A DNA stretch of 64,000 bases from Actinocatenispora rupis (GCF_016861975.1 NZ_BOMB01000001.1:1-64000), one strand, 5' to 3'. Positions 51,606 to 59,652 are shown, counted from the stretch's first letter. The notes: a model not told the origin generated them from the letters alone. A program made the numbers and translations.

Positions 51606-52463
51606 ATGGCTGACCGCGCTCCGCTCACCCCCGGCACCGTGTCCCCGATGCGGCAGGTGCCGGCCGACATCCCCCGCCCGGAGTACGTGGGGAAGCCGTC
51701 GCCCGCGCCGTTCACCGGCTCCGAGGTGAAATCGCCGGAGATCGTCGAGCGGATGCGGGTGGCGAGCCGGATCGCCGCGCAGGCGTTGGAGGAAGGCGGC
51801 CGGGCGGTGAAGCCGGGCGTGACCACCGACGAGATCGACCGGGTGGTGCACGAGTTCCTGTGCGACCACCGGGCGTACCCGTCGACGCTGGGTTACCGGA
51901 ACTTCCCGAAGTCGTGCTGCACCTCGCTGAACGAGGTGATCTGCCACGGCATCCCCGACTCGACCGTCGTACAGGACGGCGACATCGTCAACATCGACGT
52001 GACCGCGTACATCGGCGGGGTGCACGGCGACACGAACGCGACGTACCTGGCGGGCGAGGTGTCGGAGGAGGCCCGGCTGCTGGTGGAACGCACCCGCGAG
52101 GCGACCCTGCGGGGCATCCGCGCGGTGCAGCCGGGCCGCCAGCTCAACGTCGTCGGCCGCGTCATCGAGTCGTACGCGAAGCGCTTCGGCTACGGGGTGG
52201 TCCGCGACTTCACCGGGCACGGCATCGGCGAGTCGTTCCACTCCGGGCTGTACGTGCCGCACTACGACCGGCCGGACCTGGACGTCGTGATCGAGCCGGG
52301 CATGACGTTCACGATCGAGCCGATGATCACCCTCGGCACGTACGAGCACGACGGGTGGGCGGACGGCTGGACCGTCGTCACCAAGGACCGCCGCTGGACG
52401 GCACAGTTCGAGCACACCCTCGTCGTCACCGACGACGGCGCCGAGATCCTGACAGTCGCGTGA
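51606..52463 (+). CDS. map: Methionine aminopeptidase, type I
   Basis: Removes initiator Met; dinuclear metal pita-bread fold. 285 aa with a ~40-residue N-terminal extension rich in Pro (P-R-P-E-Y-V-G-K-P) as in mycobacterial MetAP1c. Substrate/metal motifs: [17 protein letters not shown] (about 99-115), N-I-D-V-T-A-Y and [18 protein letters not shown] and F-E-H-T. Its TGA overlaps the next GTG (GTGA). Confidence 0.95.
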   Translation: MADRAPLTPGTVSPMRQVPADIPRPEYVGKPSPAPFTGSEVKSPEIVERMRVASRIAAQALEEGGRAVKPGVTTDEIDRVVHEFLCDHRAYPSTLGYRNFPKSCCTSLNEVICHGIPDSTVVQDGDIVNIDVTAYIGGVHGDTNATYLAGEVSEEARLLVERTREATLRGIRAVQPGRQLNVVGRVIESYAKRFGYGVVRDFTGHGIGESFHSGLYVPHYDRPDLDVVIEPGMTFTIEPMITLGTYEHDGWADGWTVVTKDRRWTAQFEHTLVVTDDGAEILTVA

Positions 52464-53179
52464 CCGTCGAGCAGGAGCGACCCGCGGCGGAGATCCACGG
52501 GCACCATTCCGACGTGTCCGGCGGCTGGCTGCGCGCCGCCGTGTTCGGCGCGATGGACGGCCTGGTCACGAACATCTCGCTGATCGCCGGTGTCGGCGGT
52601 GGCGGCGTGTCCCGGCACACCATCGTGCTGACCGGCGTGGCCGGGCTGGTCGCGGGCGCGATCTCGATGGGGCTCGGCGAGTACACGTCGGTGCGGACGC
52701 AGAACGAGCAGGTCGCCGCCGAGGTCGCCAAGGAGCGCGCCGAGCTGCTGCGGCACCCGGAGGCGGAGGCGGAGGAGCTGGCCGCCGCCTGGGAGCGGCG
52801 CGGCCTGCCGCCGGAGCTGGCCCGCGAGGTGGCGACCGCGATCGGCCGCAACATCGACGAGGCCGTCCGGGTGCACGCCCAGGAGGAGATGGGCATCGAC
52901 CCGACCGAGGTACCGAGCCCGTGGCTCGCCGCGGTGTCGTCGTTCGTGTGCTTCTCGGTCGGTGCGCTGTTCCCGCTGCTGACGTTCCTGCTCGGGTTCC
53001 CGCAGCTCTGGTTGGGTCTCGCGGTCGGCGGGGTCGGCCTGTTCGCGGCGGGCGCGCTCGTGGCCCGCTTCACCGGCCGGTCCTGGCTGGTCAACGGCCT
53101 CCGCCAGCTCGTACTCGGCGGTCTCGCCGCCGGCGCGACGTACCTGATCGGCGCGTTGATCGGGGTCGCCGCGACGTAG
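52460..53179 (+). CDS. VIT1/CCC1 family iron/manganese transporter
   Basis: 239 aa, GTG 52460 overlapping the map stop by 4 bases. Five predicted helices; [17 protein letters not shown] (about 30-46) and [12 protein letters not shown] (about 73-84) are the CCC1 marks. A cytosolic helical metal-binding insert with Glu-rich E-A-E-A-E-E-L (about 90-145) follows. Exports or sequesters Fe2+/Mn2+. Coupling to map, a metal enzyme, is probably incidental. Confidence 0.92.
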   Translation: MTVEQERPAAEIHGHHSDVSGGWLRAAVFGAMDGLVTNISLIAGVGGGGVSRHTIVLTGVAGLVAGAISMGLGEYTSVRTQNEQVAAEVAKERAELLRHPEAEAEELAAAWERRGLPPELAREVATAIGRNIDEAVRVHAQEEMGIDPTEVPSPWLAAVSSFVCFSVGALFPLLTFLLGFPQLWLGLAVGGVGLFAAGALVARFTGRSWLVNGLRQLVLGGLAAGATYLIGALIGVAAT

Positions 53180-53194
53180 CGGTCCGGGGGCTCG

Positions 53195-53440
53195 TCAGGC
53201 CGTGAGGAACCCGTCGTACCGCTCGGCCAGCTCGCGCAGCTCGTCGGTACGGTCCGCGGCGGGCGTACCGCCCGGGCCGGTGGTCAGTTCGACCACCCAG
53301 TCGACGTCCTCGGCGTCGTCCTCGCCGAGCAGCATGTCGCGGTGCACCAGGGCGGGCGAGTACCCGGCGGCGCGCAGCTCGTCGGCGATCTCCTCGGCGT
53401 CGTCCCGGTCCGGCAGGACCAGCAGTACGGTGTCGGCCAC
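53195..53440 (-). CDS. Small acidic hypothetical protein
   Basis: 81 aa from GTG 53440. Acidic alpha/beta protein V-A-D-T-V-L-L-V-L-P-D-R-D-D-A-E-E-I-A-D-E-L-R-A-A-G-Y, with D-D-A-E-D-V-D-W-V-V-E-L in the middle: a ferredoxin-like beta-alpha-beta pattern. Homologues of this sort are found in actinomycetes without a known role; a distant resemblance to RraB-type folds is only a guess. Leaderless-type promoter TACCGT precedes it. Confidence 0.7.
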   Translation of the reverse strand: MADTVLLVLPDRDDAEEIADELRAAGYSPALVHRDMLLGEDDAEDVDWVVELTTGPGGTPAADRTDELRELAERYDGFLTA

Positions 53441-53699
53441 GGCGCGACGGTAGCCCAGCCCCCGCTCCACCGTTCATCGACCCGCCCCGTTCCCCGGCCC
53501 GTTCGATCTGCCGACCCGTTCCGTGCGCCGGCGCGCTCGGGTCCGCGTCCGCCGCGCGGTCGGGCGGCTCCGTCGGCAGATCCGGCTTCGCCCGCAGATC
53601 CGGCTCCGTCGGCAGATCCGGCGCCCTCGGTCCGCTCCGATCGCCGGCCGACTCCGGTCGTCGGCTGATGGACGTCGGCCGGTTCCGGGCGACGCGGGG
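53441..53699. repeat. 259-base gap containing an 18-bp tandem repeat (53576-53629)
   Basis: Three head-to-tail copies of GCAGATCCGGC(T/G)(T/C)CGTCG-type units at 53576, 53594 and 53612. The rest is Pro/Arg-codon-like low-complexity DNA with no credible gene. TACCGT at 53452-53447 (minus strand) is the -10 of the small acidic gene. Confidence 0.65.
53447..53452 (-). promoter_or_regulatory. Leaderless-type promoter (TACCGT)
   Basis: Minus strand TACCGT, six bases, GTG 53440. Confidence 0.55.
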
Positions 53700-54389
53700 T
53701 CAGCGCCTCGGCGGGCGGAGTACGGCGAAGGGGTCGGTGACGCGCAGCGAACGGTCGGTGAAGCGGTACAGCGCGGCGGGTCGGCCGCCGGCCCGGCCGG
53801 GTGCGGACGCCTCGCCGGTGGGGGTGAGTACGCCGCGGCGGGTGAGTACCCGTTGCATGTTGGTGGCGGCGACGTCGTAGCCGAGGGCGGCGGCGTAGAT
53901 CTCGCGCAGCCCGGAGATGGTGAACGTGCTGGGGGCGAGCGCGAACCCGAGGTTGGTGTACGACAGCTTGGCGCGGAGCCGGTCGCGCCCGCGCCGGACG
54001 ATCGCGTCGTGGTCGAACGCTGTGGGCGGCGGGTTGTCGGCGGCGTGCCAGCCGGTGTCGGCGGGGACGGACGGGTCGACGTCGGTCGGTACCAGCCCGA
54101 GGAACGCGGTGGCGACCACGCGCCGTCCGGGTACGCGGTGGGGGTCGGAGAACACGGCGAGCTGTTCGAGGTGGGACAGCTGCGCCACGTCGACCTTGTC
54201 GGCGAGGTGCCGGCGTACGCAGCTGGCGACGTCCTCGTCGGGGCCGAGGGCGCCGCCGGGGAGTGCCCAGCGGCCGGCGGCGGGGGGCAGTGCGCGCTGC
54301 CAGAGCATGACCTCCAGCACACCGTCGCGCACCCGCAGCACCGCCGCCAGTACCTCGTGGTCGAGAGGTCTGGTAGCGTTGGCTGACAT
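53700..54389 (-). CDS. nrtR: NrtR-type regulator: Nudix domain plus winged helix
   Basis: 229 aa. Residues about 10-150 are a Nudix fold (R-W-A-L-P-G-G-A-L-G-P-D-E-D), but the Nudix box is degenerate: the R-E-x-x-E-E stretch reads R-R-H-L-A-D-K, so hydrolysis is unlikely. Residues about 155-229 form the NrtR winged helix (F-T-I-S-G-L-R-E-I-Y-A-A-A-L-G). NrtR proteins sense ADP-ribose/NAD intermediates and repress NAD synthesis genes. Divergent from nadA with a palindrome in between, which supports the assignment strongly. Confidence 0.88.
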   Translation of the reverse strand: MSANATRPLDHEVLAAVLRVRDGVLEVMLWQRALPPAAGRWALPGGALGPDEDVASCVRRHLADKVDVAQLSHLEQLAVFSDPHRVPGRRVVATAFLGLVPTDVDPSVPADTGWHAADNPPPTAFDHDAIVRRGRDRLRAKLSYTNLGFALAPSTFTISGLREIYAAALGYDVAATNMQRVLTRRGVLTPTGEASAPGRAGGRPAALYRFTDRSLRVTDPFAVLRPPRR

Positions 54390-54402
54390 AGTTATCGACT
54401 AT
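54388..54402. promoter_or_regulatory. NrtR operator overlapping divergent -10 elements
   Basis: ATAGT-TATCG-ACTAT is a perfect 5-bp-arm inverted repeat. On the minus strand TATAGT (54403-54398) lies 8 bases before the nrtR ATG (54389). On the plus strand CTATAA is a good nadA -10. Binding would shut both. Confidence 0.7.
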
Positions 54403-54455
54403 AAGGCGAAAACTGGCGGGGGCGCGACCCGACACGCCGGTACCCGGAGGGTTCG

Positions 54456-55421
54456 ATGATCGACAGCGGATGGGCCGAGCAGGTACGCCGGCTGGCCCGC
54501 GAGCGGGACGCGGTGATCCTGGCGCACAACTACCAGTTGCCGGAGATCCAGGACGTCGCCCACCACACCGGCGACTCGTTGGCGTTGAGCCGGATCGCCG
54601 CCGAAAGCGACGCCAGCACGATCGTCTTCTGCGGCGTGCACTTCATGGCCGAGACCGCGAAGATCCTCAGCCCGGACAAGACGGTACTGATCCCGGACGC
54701 CGCGGCCGGCTGCTCGCTCGCCGACTCGATCACCGCCGACCAGCTGCGCGCCTGGAAGGCCGAACACCCGGGTGCCGTCGTCGTGTCGTACGTGAACACG
54801 ACGGCCGAGGTGAAGGCGGAGACGGACATCTGCTGCACGTCGTCCAACGCGGTCGACGTCGTCGCGTCCGTCCCGGCCGACCGGGAGGTGCTGTTCTGCC
54901 CGGACCAGTTCCTCGGCGCGCACGTCAAGCGCCGCACCGGGCGTACGAACATGCACATCTGGGCGGGGGAGTGCCACGTGCACGCCGGTATCAACGGCGA
55001 CCAGCTCGCCGAACGGGTCGCCGAGGTACCCGGCGCCGAGCTGTACATCCACCCCGAGTGCGGCTGCGCCACCTCCGCGCTGTACCTGGCCGGTGAGGGC
55101 GTCGTACCGGCGGAGAAGGTGAAGGTGCTGTCCACCGGGGACATGGCCACCGAGGCGCGGCACAGCAGCGCCACCGCGGTCCTCGTCGCCACCGAGGTCG
55201 GCATGCTGCACCAGTTGCGGCGCGCCGCGCCCGGCGTCGACTTCCAGCCGGTGAACGAGCGCGCCTCCTGCCGGTACATGAAGATGATCACGCCGGAGAA
55301 GCTGCTGCGGTCGCTGCGCGAGGGGACCGACGAGGTCGACGTACCGGCGGACGTGGCGGACCGGGCGCGCGCCGCGGTCCGTCGCATGATCGAGATCGGG
55401 CAGCCCGGCACCGGCGAATAA
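54456..55421 (+). CDS. nadA: Quinolinate synthase
   Basis: [4Fe-4S] enzyme condensing iminoaspartate and DHAP to quinolinate in NAD synthesis. 321 aa, ATG 54456 after [21 protein letters not shown] (23-32), F-C-G-V-H-F-M-A-E (about 58-66), [15 protein letters not shown] and [10 protein letters not shown] supply the three cluster cysteines. nadB and nadC do not follow; the next gene is unrelated and on the other strand. Confidence 0.95.
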   Translation: MIDSGWAEQVRRLARERDAVILAHNYQLPEIQDVAHHTGDSLALSRIAAESDASTIVFCGVHFMAETAKILSPDKTVLIPDAAAGCSLADSITADQLRAWKAEHPGAVVVSYVNTTAEVKAETDICCTSSNAVDVVASVPADREVLFCPDQFLGAHVKRRTGRTNMHIWAGECHVHAGINGDQLAERVAEVPGAELYIHPECGCATSALYLAGEGVVPAEKVKVLSTGDMATEARHSSATAVLVATEVGMLHQLRRAAPGVDFQPVNERASCRYMKMITPEKLLRSLREGTDEVDVPADVADRARAAVRRMIEIGQPGTGE

Positions 55422-55620
55422 GCCGAACGGGATCGCCCGCGGTGCAGTGAACGAGCCGGGTGGGATCCCCGCGGCGAGTGAACCGGGCGGCTTCCCGCGG
55501 TGCGGGCATTTGGGTGGATCGGGCGGCGCCCGGCACGCCGGCGGCGCGGCGAGCGGGTGAGCCGGACGCCGATCCCGTACGCCGGTCCCGGCGCCGATCC
55601 CGTACGCGGGGACGGTGCGG
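55422..55620. repeat. Gap with degenerate direct repeats
   Basis: CGCCGATCCCGTACGC occurs at 55567-55582 and again at 55592-55607. The first half has three loose GTGAAC...GGGC-x-C-CGCGG units about 30 bases apart. No gene. Confidence 0.6.
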
Positions 55621-56334
55621 TCAGCCGAAAAGGCTGTCGACGGTGCTGTCCACCGGGCAGCCCGCCTCGGCGAGTTCGTCGGCCTGACCGGCGAGCATCG
55701 CGGCGACGTCGGGCAGGCTGGCCTCGCCGAGCCCGGCCCGGCGTACGGCGTCGGCACTGCCGCGGAAGTACGTGCGTTGCAGCAGGCCCTGGACGACGGC
55801 GGTGGCGGTACGCGCCTCGGAGAGCACCAGGACGGCGCTGTCCGTGTCGTACCAGGCGGCGTAGCCGGCGGCCTCGTCGTAGCGGGCGCGCGCCTCGCAC
55901 CAGGCCGCCCGCGCGAGCGTGGTGAACTCGCGCCCGCCGGCCTCGGCGAGCCGCGCGAGGTGCGTGTCGCGCAGCTCCCGGTGCCAGCCGTACGGGTCGT
56001 GGATCGCCTTCGTGGTCAGGTACCGGTCGGCGACCAGGGGCCAGGACGTGGACAACGTCCGCGCGTGCTGCAGGTACTCCTCGGCGCCGATCACGCCCAG
56101 GTCGACGAGGACGCCGTCGACCCGTCGCCGGGTCGGCGCCGGCCCCGCGTCCGACTGGTACGTGACGACCACCAGGTCGACGTCGCTGTACTCGGTGTCG
56201 TCGCCGTGTGCGAGCGCGCCGTGCACCCCCACCGCCATCACCTGCGCGCCGTACCGCCGGCGTACCGCGTCGCTGACCGCCCGCGCCACCCGCCACCGGG
56301 TCGAGCCGGTCACCGCCTCCGAAGTGCTGGTCAT
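55621..56334 (-). CDS. Nucleotidyltransferase-fold protein, kanamycin-nucleotidyltransferase-like
   Basis: 237 aa, ATG 56334. Pol-beta-type nucleotidyltransferase motif G-V-H-G-A-L-A-H-G (36-44) followed by Y-S-D-V-D-L-V-V (Asp51, Asp53). The middle S-T-S-W-P-L-V-A-D-R-Y-L and the helical C-terminus resemble the KNTase/ANT(4') group that adenylylates aminoglycosides. Chromosomal homologues are widespread, and resistance activity cannot be claimed. Confidence 0.8.
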   Translation of the reverse strand: MTSTSEAVTGSTRWRVARAVSDAVRRRYGAQVMAVGVHGALAHGDDTEYSDVDLVVVTYQSDAGPAPTRRRVDGVLVDLGVIGAEEYLQHARTLSTSWPLVADRYLTTKAIHDPYGWHRELRDTHLARLAEAGGREFTTLARAAWCEARARYDEAAGYAAWYDTDSAVLVLSEARTATAVVQGLLQRTYFRGSADAVRRAGLGEASLPDVAAMLAGQADELAEAGCPVDSTVDSLFG

Positions 56335-56398
56335 CCGGTCATTCTTGTCGGTCCTGGGCGATCCGCGCGCCGCGAGGGGGACGGTCGTCCCGGAGCGC

Positions 56399-56428
56399 GG
56401 ATGCTAGCCTGCTAGCGTGCTAGCATCC
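56399..56428. promoter_or_regulatory. Iterated operator and leaderless promoter of the RHH-VOC operon
   Basis: GGATGCTAGC (56399-56408) and GCTAGCATCC (56419-56428) are perfect inverted arms. The centre holds a third GCTAGC, so GCTAGC repeats every 8 bases (56403, 56411, 56419). TAGCAT (56421-56426), seven bases, then GTG 56434: the -10 lies in the right arm. Confidence 0.75.
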
Positions 56429-56433
56429 GAGCC

Positions 56434-56601
56434 GTGGAGCAGGAAGCGAAACAGCAGTTCAACGTGTATCTGCCGTCCCCACTCGTCCGCCGCGTGAAGT
56501 ACGCGTCGATCGACGCCGGGGTGTCGCTCTCCCGGCTGGTGGAGCAGGCGCTCGACGAGTGGCTGGCGCGCCACGGGGACCGGACGGGGGAGTCGCGGTG
56601 A
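56434..56601 (+). CDS. Ribbon-helix-helix (CopG/Arc-like) DNA-binding protein
   Basis: 55 aa from GTG 56434: VEQEAKQQFNVYLPSPLVRR, then V-K-Y-A-S-I-D-A-G-V-S-L-S-R-L-V-E-Q-A-L-D-E-W-L. A beta-strand (F-N-V-Y-L) and two helices is the RHH fold; K/R-x-A-x-x-x-x-x-S-x-S-x-L-V is typical. It overlaps the VOC gene start (GTGA). The iterated palindrome covering its own promoter indicates autorepression. RHH proteins are often antitoxins, but the partner here is not a recognisable toxin. Confidence 0.85.
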   Translation: MEQEAKQQFNVYLPSPLVRRVKYASIDAGVSLSRLVEQALDEWLARHGDRTGESR

Positions 56602-56957
56602 GGCTCATGCCGATCGTGTTCGTCGCCGACGTGGCGGCGGCGCGGGAGTTCTTCGCCGTCCTCGGCCTGCGTACCGACGTGTCGGGGCGGGACGGCCGGT
56701 GGGTCGAGCTGGCCGCGGCCGGCGGGGTGCTCGGGGTGCACGACGTGGCGCACACCGACGAGCCGCGCCGGCCGGGGGAGTGCGCGCTGTCGTTCGTCGC
56801 CGACGAGCCGCTGGAGGCGGTCCGGGACCGGCTGCACGCCGCCGGTCACCCCGACGCGCACATCCTCGACGAGGGGTACGGCCGGTCGCTGCGCGTCGCC
56901 GGCCCGGACGGCGCCGCGGTCCAGGTCGTCGAGCACGACCGCACGCTGTACACGTGA
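56598..56957 (+). CDS. VOC (glyoxalase/bleomycin-resistance-like) protein
   Basis: 119 aa from GTG 56598, overlapping the RHH stop. VOC pattern: M-P-I-V-F-V-A-D-V-A-A-A-R-E-F-F-A-V-L-G-L (4-24), W-V-E-L-A-A-A-G-G in the middle and V-A-G-P-D-G-A-A-V-Q-V-V-E at the end. Small-molecule binding or resistance function possible. Regulated by the RHH partner; its TGA overlaps the start of the broken MFS gene (GTGA), so three genes originally formed one operon. Confidence 0.85.
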   Translation: MRLMPIVFVADVAAAREFFAVLGLRTDVSGRDGRWVELAAAGGVLGVHDVAHTDEPRRPGECALSFVADEPLEAVRDRLHAAGHPDAHILDEGYGRSLRVAGPDGAAVQVVEHDRTLYT

Positions 56958-57952
56958 CGGTGGCGGCGCCGGTCCGGTGGCGGGCGGTGTTCGCCGGGCA
57001 CCGCGGCCTGTTTCGCGCTCACGTCGGCGGCGTGGATCGTCCCCGGACTGTTCGGCCCGGCGTACGGGGCGGTGCTGGCGGACCTGGTCGGCTGGCGCGC
57101 GCCGATCCTGTCGTACCTGGTGTTCCTGGGGGTGGCGGTCGCGTTGGCGCTGCCGCCGCTGGCCCGACTCGCCCTGCCGGCCGGCGGTGCCACCGGCCCG
57201 CCGGTACCGGCGGCGCTCGCGCTGTTCGCCGGCGCCGTTCTGCTCACGACCGGCGTCGCCCGCACCGGACCGTACGGCTGGGGCATGGCGGTGGCCGGCG
57301 CGTGTGCCGGGGTGCTGGCGCTGCGCCGGTTGCTGCCCGCCGGGACATGGATCGTGCGCCGCGGCCTGCCCGCCACCGTGGCCGCCGCGTTCCTCCTCAC
57401 CACCGCGTACTTCGCGCTGCCGGCACTCGTCCCGGTACTGCTCACCGCGGGGCTGCGCGTCGACCTGCGTACCGCGAGCCTGCCGTCACCGCGGGCGCCG
57501 TGACCTGGTCGGCCGGCAGCTGGTTGCACGCCCGCGCCGTGGACTCCGGCCGCGCCCCGACCCGCGTGGCGACGTACGGTGGCCTGCTGCTCGCCGCCGC
57601 CGCCCGCACCGTCCTGGTCGGCCTGCGCACCACCACCCCACCCTTCGTGTACGCCGGGTGCCTGGCCGCCGGTCTCGGCATGGGCCTCGGGTACCCGGCG
57701 CTGTGGCTGGCCACGATGGGCGCCGGTACGGGCGGGGCGACGTCGGCCACGCTGCTCGCCGACGTGCTCGGTACCGGACTCGGCGCGGGCCTGGCCGGTA
57801 CGGCGGCGGGCGACGGCGCCCGGCACGCGGTCGTCCCGGCGCTGACCGGCACGCTGCTCGCGGTCGCCGCCGTCGCGCTGGCGTTCGCGTACGTGGCGCG
57901 GCGGATGTCGGACCCCGGTCGTACAGTGCGCGGGACGGAAGGGGAGCGATGA
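56954..57952 (+). pseudogene. Broken MFS transporter gene
   Basis: Starts at GTG 56954 overlapping the VOC stop. The first ~15 codons (V-T-V-A-A-P-V-R-W-R-A-V-F-A-G) are followed, in another frame, by F-A-L-T-S-A-A-W-I-V-P-G-L-F-G-P, which in intact MFS proteins lies around TM5; TM1-4 (about 110 residues) are absent. The good frame runs to about 57480. There S-L then P-S-P-R-A-P-stop replaces the expected L-A-V-T-A-G-A, and restoring one G at 57485 would rejoin V-T-A-G-A-V-T-W-S-A-G-S-W in the third frame. That frame continues to the stop at 57952. Confidence 0.75.
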
Positions 57953-58674
57953 CGGTCGATGCGGTGTTGTTCGACTGGGGCGGCACGCTGACGCCCTGGT
58001 GCCCGCCGACGGGCCGGATCTGGCTCAGCGTCGCGGAGGCGCTGGTGCCGGCCGGGCGCGCCGGGGCGGTGGCGCTGCGGCTGGAGGCGGCCGACGCCGC
58101 GGTCTGGCAGCGGTCCCGGCTGACCCAGCGCAGCGGCACGCTGGCCGAGATCCTCGCCGCCGCCGACCTCCCCGCCACCCCGGCGGCGTACGAGGCGTTC
58201 GCCGCGGCGACCGAGCCGATGACGTACACGGATCCGGACGTGTCGCCGCTGTTCCGTGCGTTGCGGGAGCGGGGCGTGCGGATCGGCGTGCTGTCCAACA
58301 CCACCTGGCCGCGCGCGCTGCACGAGCGGATCTTCGCGCGCGACGGCGTGCTCGACCTGATCGACGGTGCGGTCTACAGCAGCGAGATCCCGTGGACGAA
58401 GCCGCATCCGGAGGCGTTCGGGGCGGCGATGGCCGCGGTCGGCGCGACCGGTCCGGACCGCTGCGTGTTCGTCGGCGACCGCACGTTCGACGACATCCAC
58501 GGTGCCGGCAGCATCGGCATGCGCACGGTACTGGTGCCGCACAGCGTCATCCCGGCCGACCAGCGCGGCCACACCGACGGCGTACCGGACGCGGTGGTGC
58601 AGCGCCTCGGCGACCTGCTCGACCTCGTCGACGGGTGGCGCGGCACGGACCGGCCGGCGGCGGGTGTCAGGTGA
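57949..58674 (+). CDS. HAD-superfamily hydrolase
   Basis: 241 aa, ATG 57949 after GGAAGGGGAGCG and a possible TACAGT -10 (57922-57927). Motif I F-D-W-G-G-T-L-T (9-16), motif II L-S-N-T-T near 104, motif III Lys in K-P-H-P-E-A-F, motif IV G-D-R-T-F-D-D. Phosphatase or dehalogenase-like; substrate unknown. It overlaps the end of the broken MFS gene by four bases, and its 3' end overlaps the convergent DUF296 gene by 8 bases. Confidence 0.9.
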   Translation: MTVDAVLFDWGGTLTPWCPPTGRIWLSVAEALVPAGRAGAVALRLEAADAAVWQRSRLTQRSGTLAEILAAADLPATPAAYEAFAAATEPMTYTDPDVSPLFRALRERGVRIGVLSNTTWPRALHERIFARDGVLDLIDGAVYSSEIPWTKPHPEAFGAAMAAVGATGPDRCVFVGDRTFDDIHGAGSIGMRTVLVPHSVIPADQRGHTDGVPDAVVQRLGDLLDLVDGWRGTDRPAAGVR

Positions 58675-59107
58675 GGTCGAGGTCGATCAACGGCACCCCC
58701 GCCTCGGCGTACTGACGCTTCGCCAGGGTGGTGGACAGGTCGGTGACGACCACTTCGAGGGTCGGCCAGACGGTGCCGGACAGCAGGTGGCCGCCGCGGG
58801 TGCTGCCGTCCGGCCGGCCGAGCACGGTGTGCGCGTGGACGACGGGATCGCCGTCGTGCCAGGCGATGTCGCCGAGCAGCGACACCACCTCCGACTGTCC
58901 CGGTACGGGGATCGGCCGGTAGTCCCGGCGGTCCGGTTCGAAGAAGCCGAGGGTGGCGTCGCCGAAGCCGCCCACCCCGATCAGTTGTCCGGCGCGGATG
59001 TCGTGTTCGCGCGCGGCGCTCGTCAGGGACTCGACCGCCTCGTCCCCGGAGTGGAGCACCACGACCAGCATCCGTCGCTCGGCGGACGGGATCTCCCGGC
59101 TCTGCAC
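58667..59107 (-). CDS. DUF296 / PPC-domain protein
   Basis: 146 aa from GTG 59107, with an exceptionally complete Shine-Dalgarno AGGAGGTGAT. Single PPC domain: V-V-L-H-S-G-D-E-A-V-E-S-L (15-27), G-V-G-G-F-G-D-A-T-L-G-F (44-55), H-A-H-T-V-L-G (about 91-97), G-G-H-L-L-S-G-T-V-W-P-T-L-E-V-V-V. In plants the domain accompanies AT-hooks; bacterial stand-alone copies are trimers that bind metal through the His cluster. Role unknown. Confidence 0.88.
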   Translation of the reverse strand: MQSREIPSAERRMLVVVLHSGDEAVESLTSAAREHDIRAGQLIGVGGFGDATLGFFEPDRRDYRPIPVPGQSEVVSLLGDIAWHDGDPVVHAHTVLGRPDGSTRGGHLLSGTVWPTLEVVVTDLSTTLAKRQYAEAGVPLIDLDLT

Positions 59108-59120
59108 CGATCACCTCCTG

Positions 59121-59144
59121 TACCCGAGTGATTCGTATCGGGTA
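59121..59144. promoter_or_regulatory. Inverted repeat in the DUF296 promoter
   Basis: TACCCGA (59121-59127), 10 bases, TCGGGTA (59138-59144), perfect arms, directly before the Shine-Dalgarno of the leftward DUF296 gene and overlapping a TACGAAT -10-like hexamer. Confidence 0.55.
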
Positions 59145-59223
59145 TCGGCCGGAGAGGACACGATGGGCGTGGGAGTGTGTCGTGATGTGAAAACGGACAG
59201 GTCGCCACAGATAAGGTTTCCTG

Positions 59224-59652
59224 TCAGTTCCCTCCGGGGAATGCGACGGTCGTCGGCGTCATCTCGGCGCGCTGCCGCCAGTGCACCGCGCGTACCGCGT
59301 AGTCGGTGACGGCGGCGAGGGCGCGGCGGCGGTCGGCACCGTGCAGCCCAGCCAGCGCCCCGCCCCACACCTCGGCGGCACGTTCCTCCAGCAGTACGGC
59401 CAGTTTCAGTGCGTCGGCCCGATCCGTCACCCGGATCGGCAGCGCGTACGCCGGCGCGGCCGGGGTCGGGGTGACCCGCTGCCGGCTGAGTTGCAGGGTC
59501 AGCGCGTCGCGCCGGTCCCGGTGCGCCTGCCCCGCCTGCCGGGCCTGCGTCTGCTCGTCGCCGGCCAGGTGCGGGCCGAGCACGTCGTAGCCGTACACCG
59601 CGGCGTGCTCGGCGGCGAGTGCCGCCTGCAGCTGCTGCTGCGCCGTCGTCAT
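59224..59652 (-). CDS. DUF4439 ferritin-like protein
   Basis: 142 aa, ATG 59652 after GGAGAGGG. All-helical ferritin-like protein: L-A-A-E-H-A-A-V-Y-G-Y-D-V-L-G (12-26), Q-A-H-R-D-R-R-D-A-L, and A-V-H-W-R-Q-R-A near the end. Glu and His positions could bind metal. The gene sits 61 bases downstream of a lipoprotein with a similar helical pattern, and the two form an operon. Confidence 0.85.
   Translation of the reverse strand: MTTAQQQLQAALAAEHAAVYGYDVLGPHLAGDEQTQARQAGQAHRDRRDALTLQLSRQRVTPTPAAPAYALPIRVTDRADALKLAVLLEERAAEVWGGALAGLHGADRRRALAAVTDYAVRAVHWRQRAEMTPTTVAFPGGN

Noticed and set aside
55621-56334. Calling this an aminoglycoside resistance gene
   Set aside because: Only the nucleotidyltransferase fold and loose KNTase likeness are visible; substrate cannot be inferred.
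56434-56957. Classical toxin-antitoxin pair
   Set aside because: The promoter logic fits, but the second protein is a VOC fold with no toxin motif; kept as an RHH-VOC module instead.
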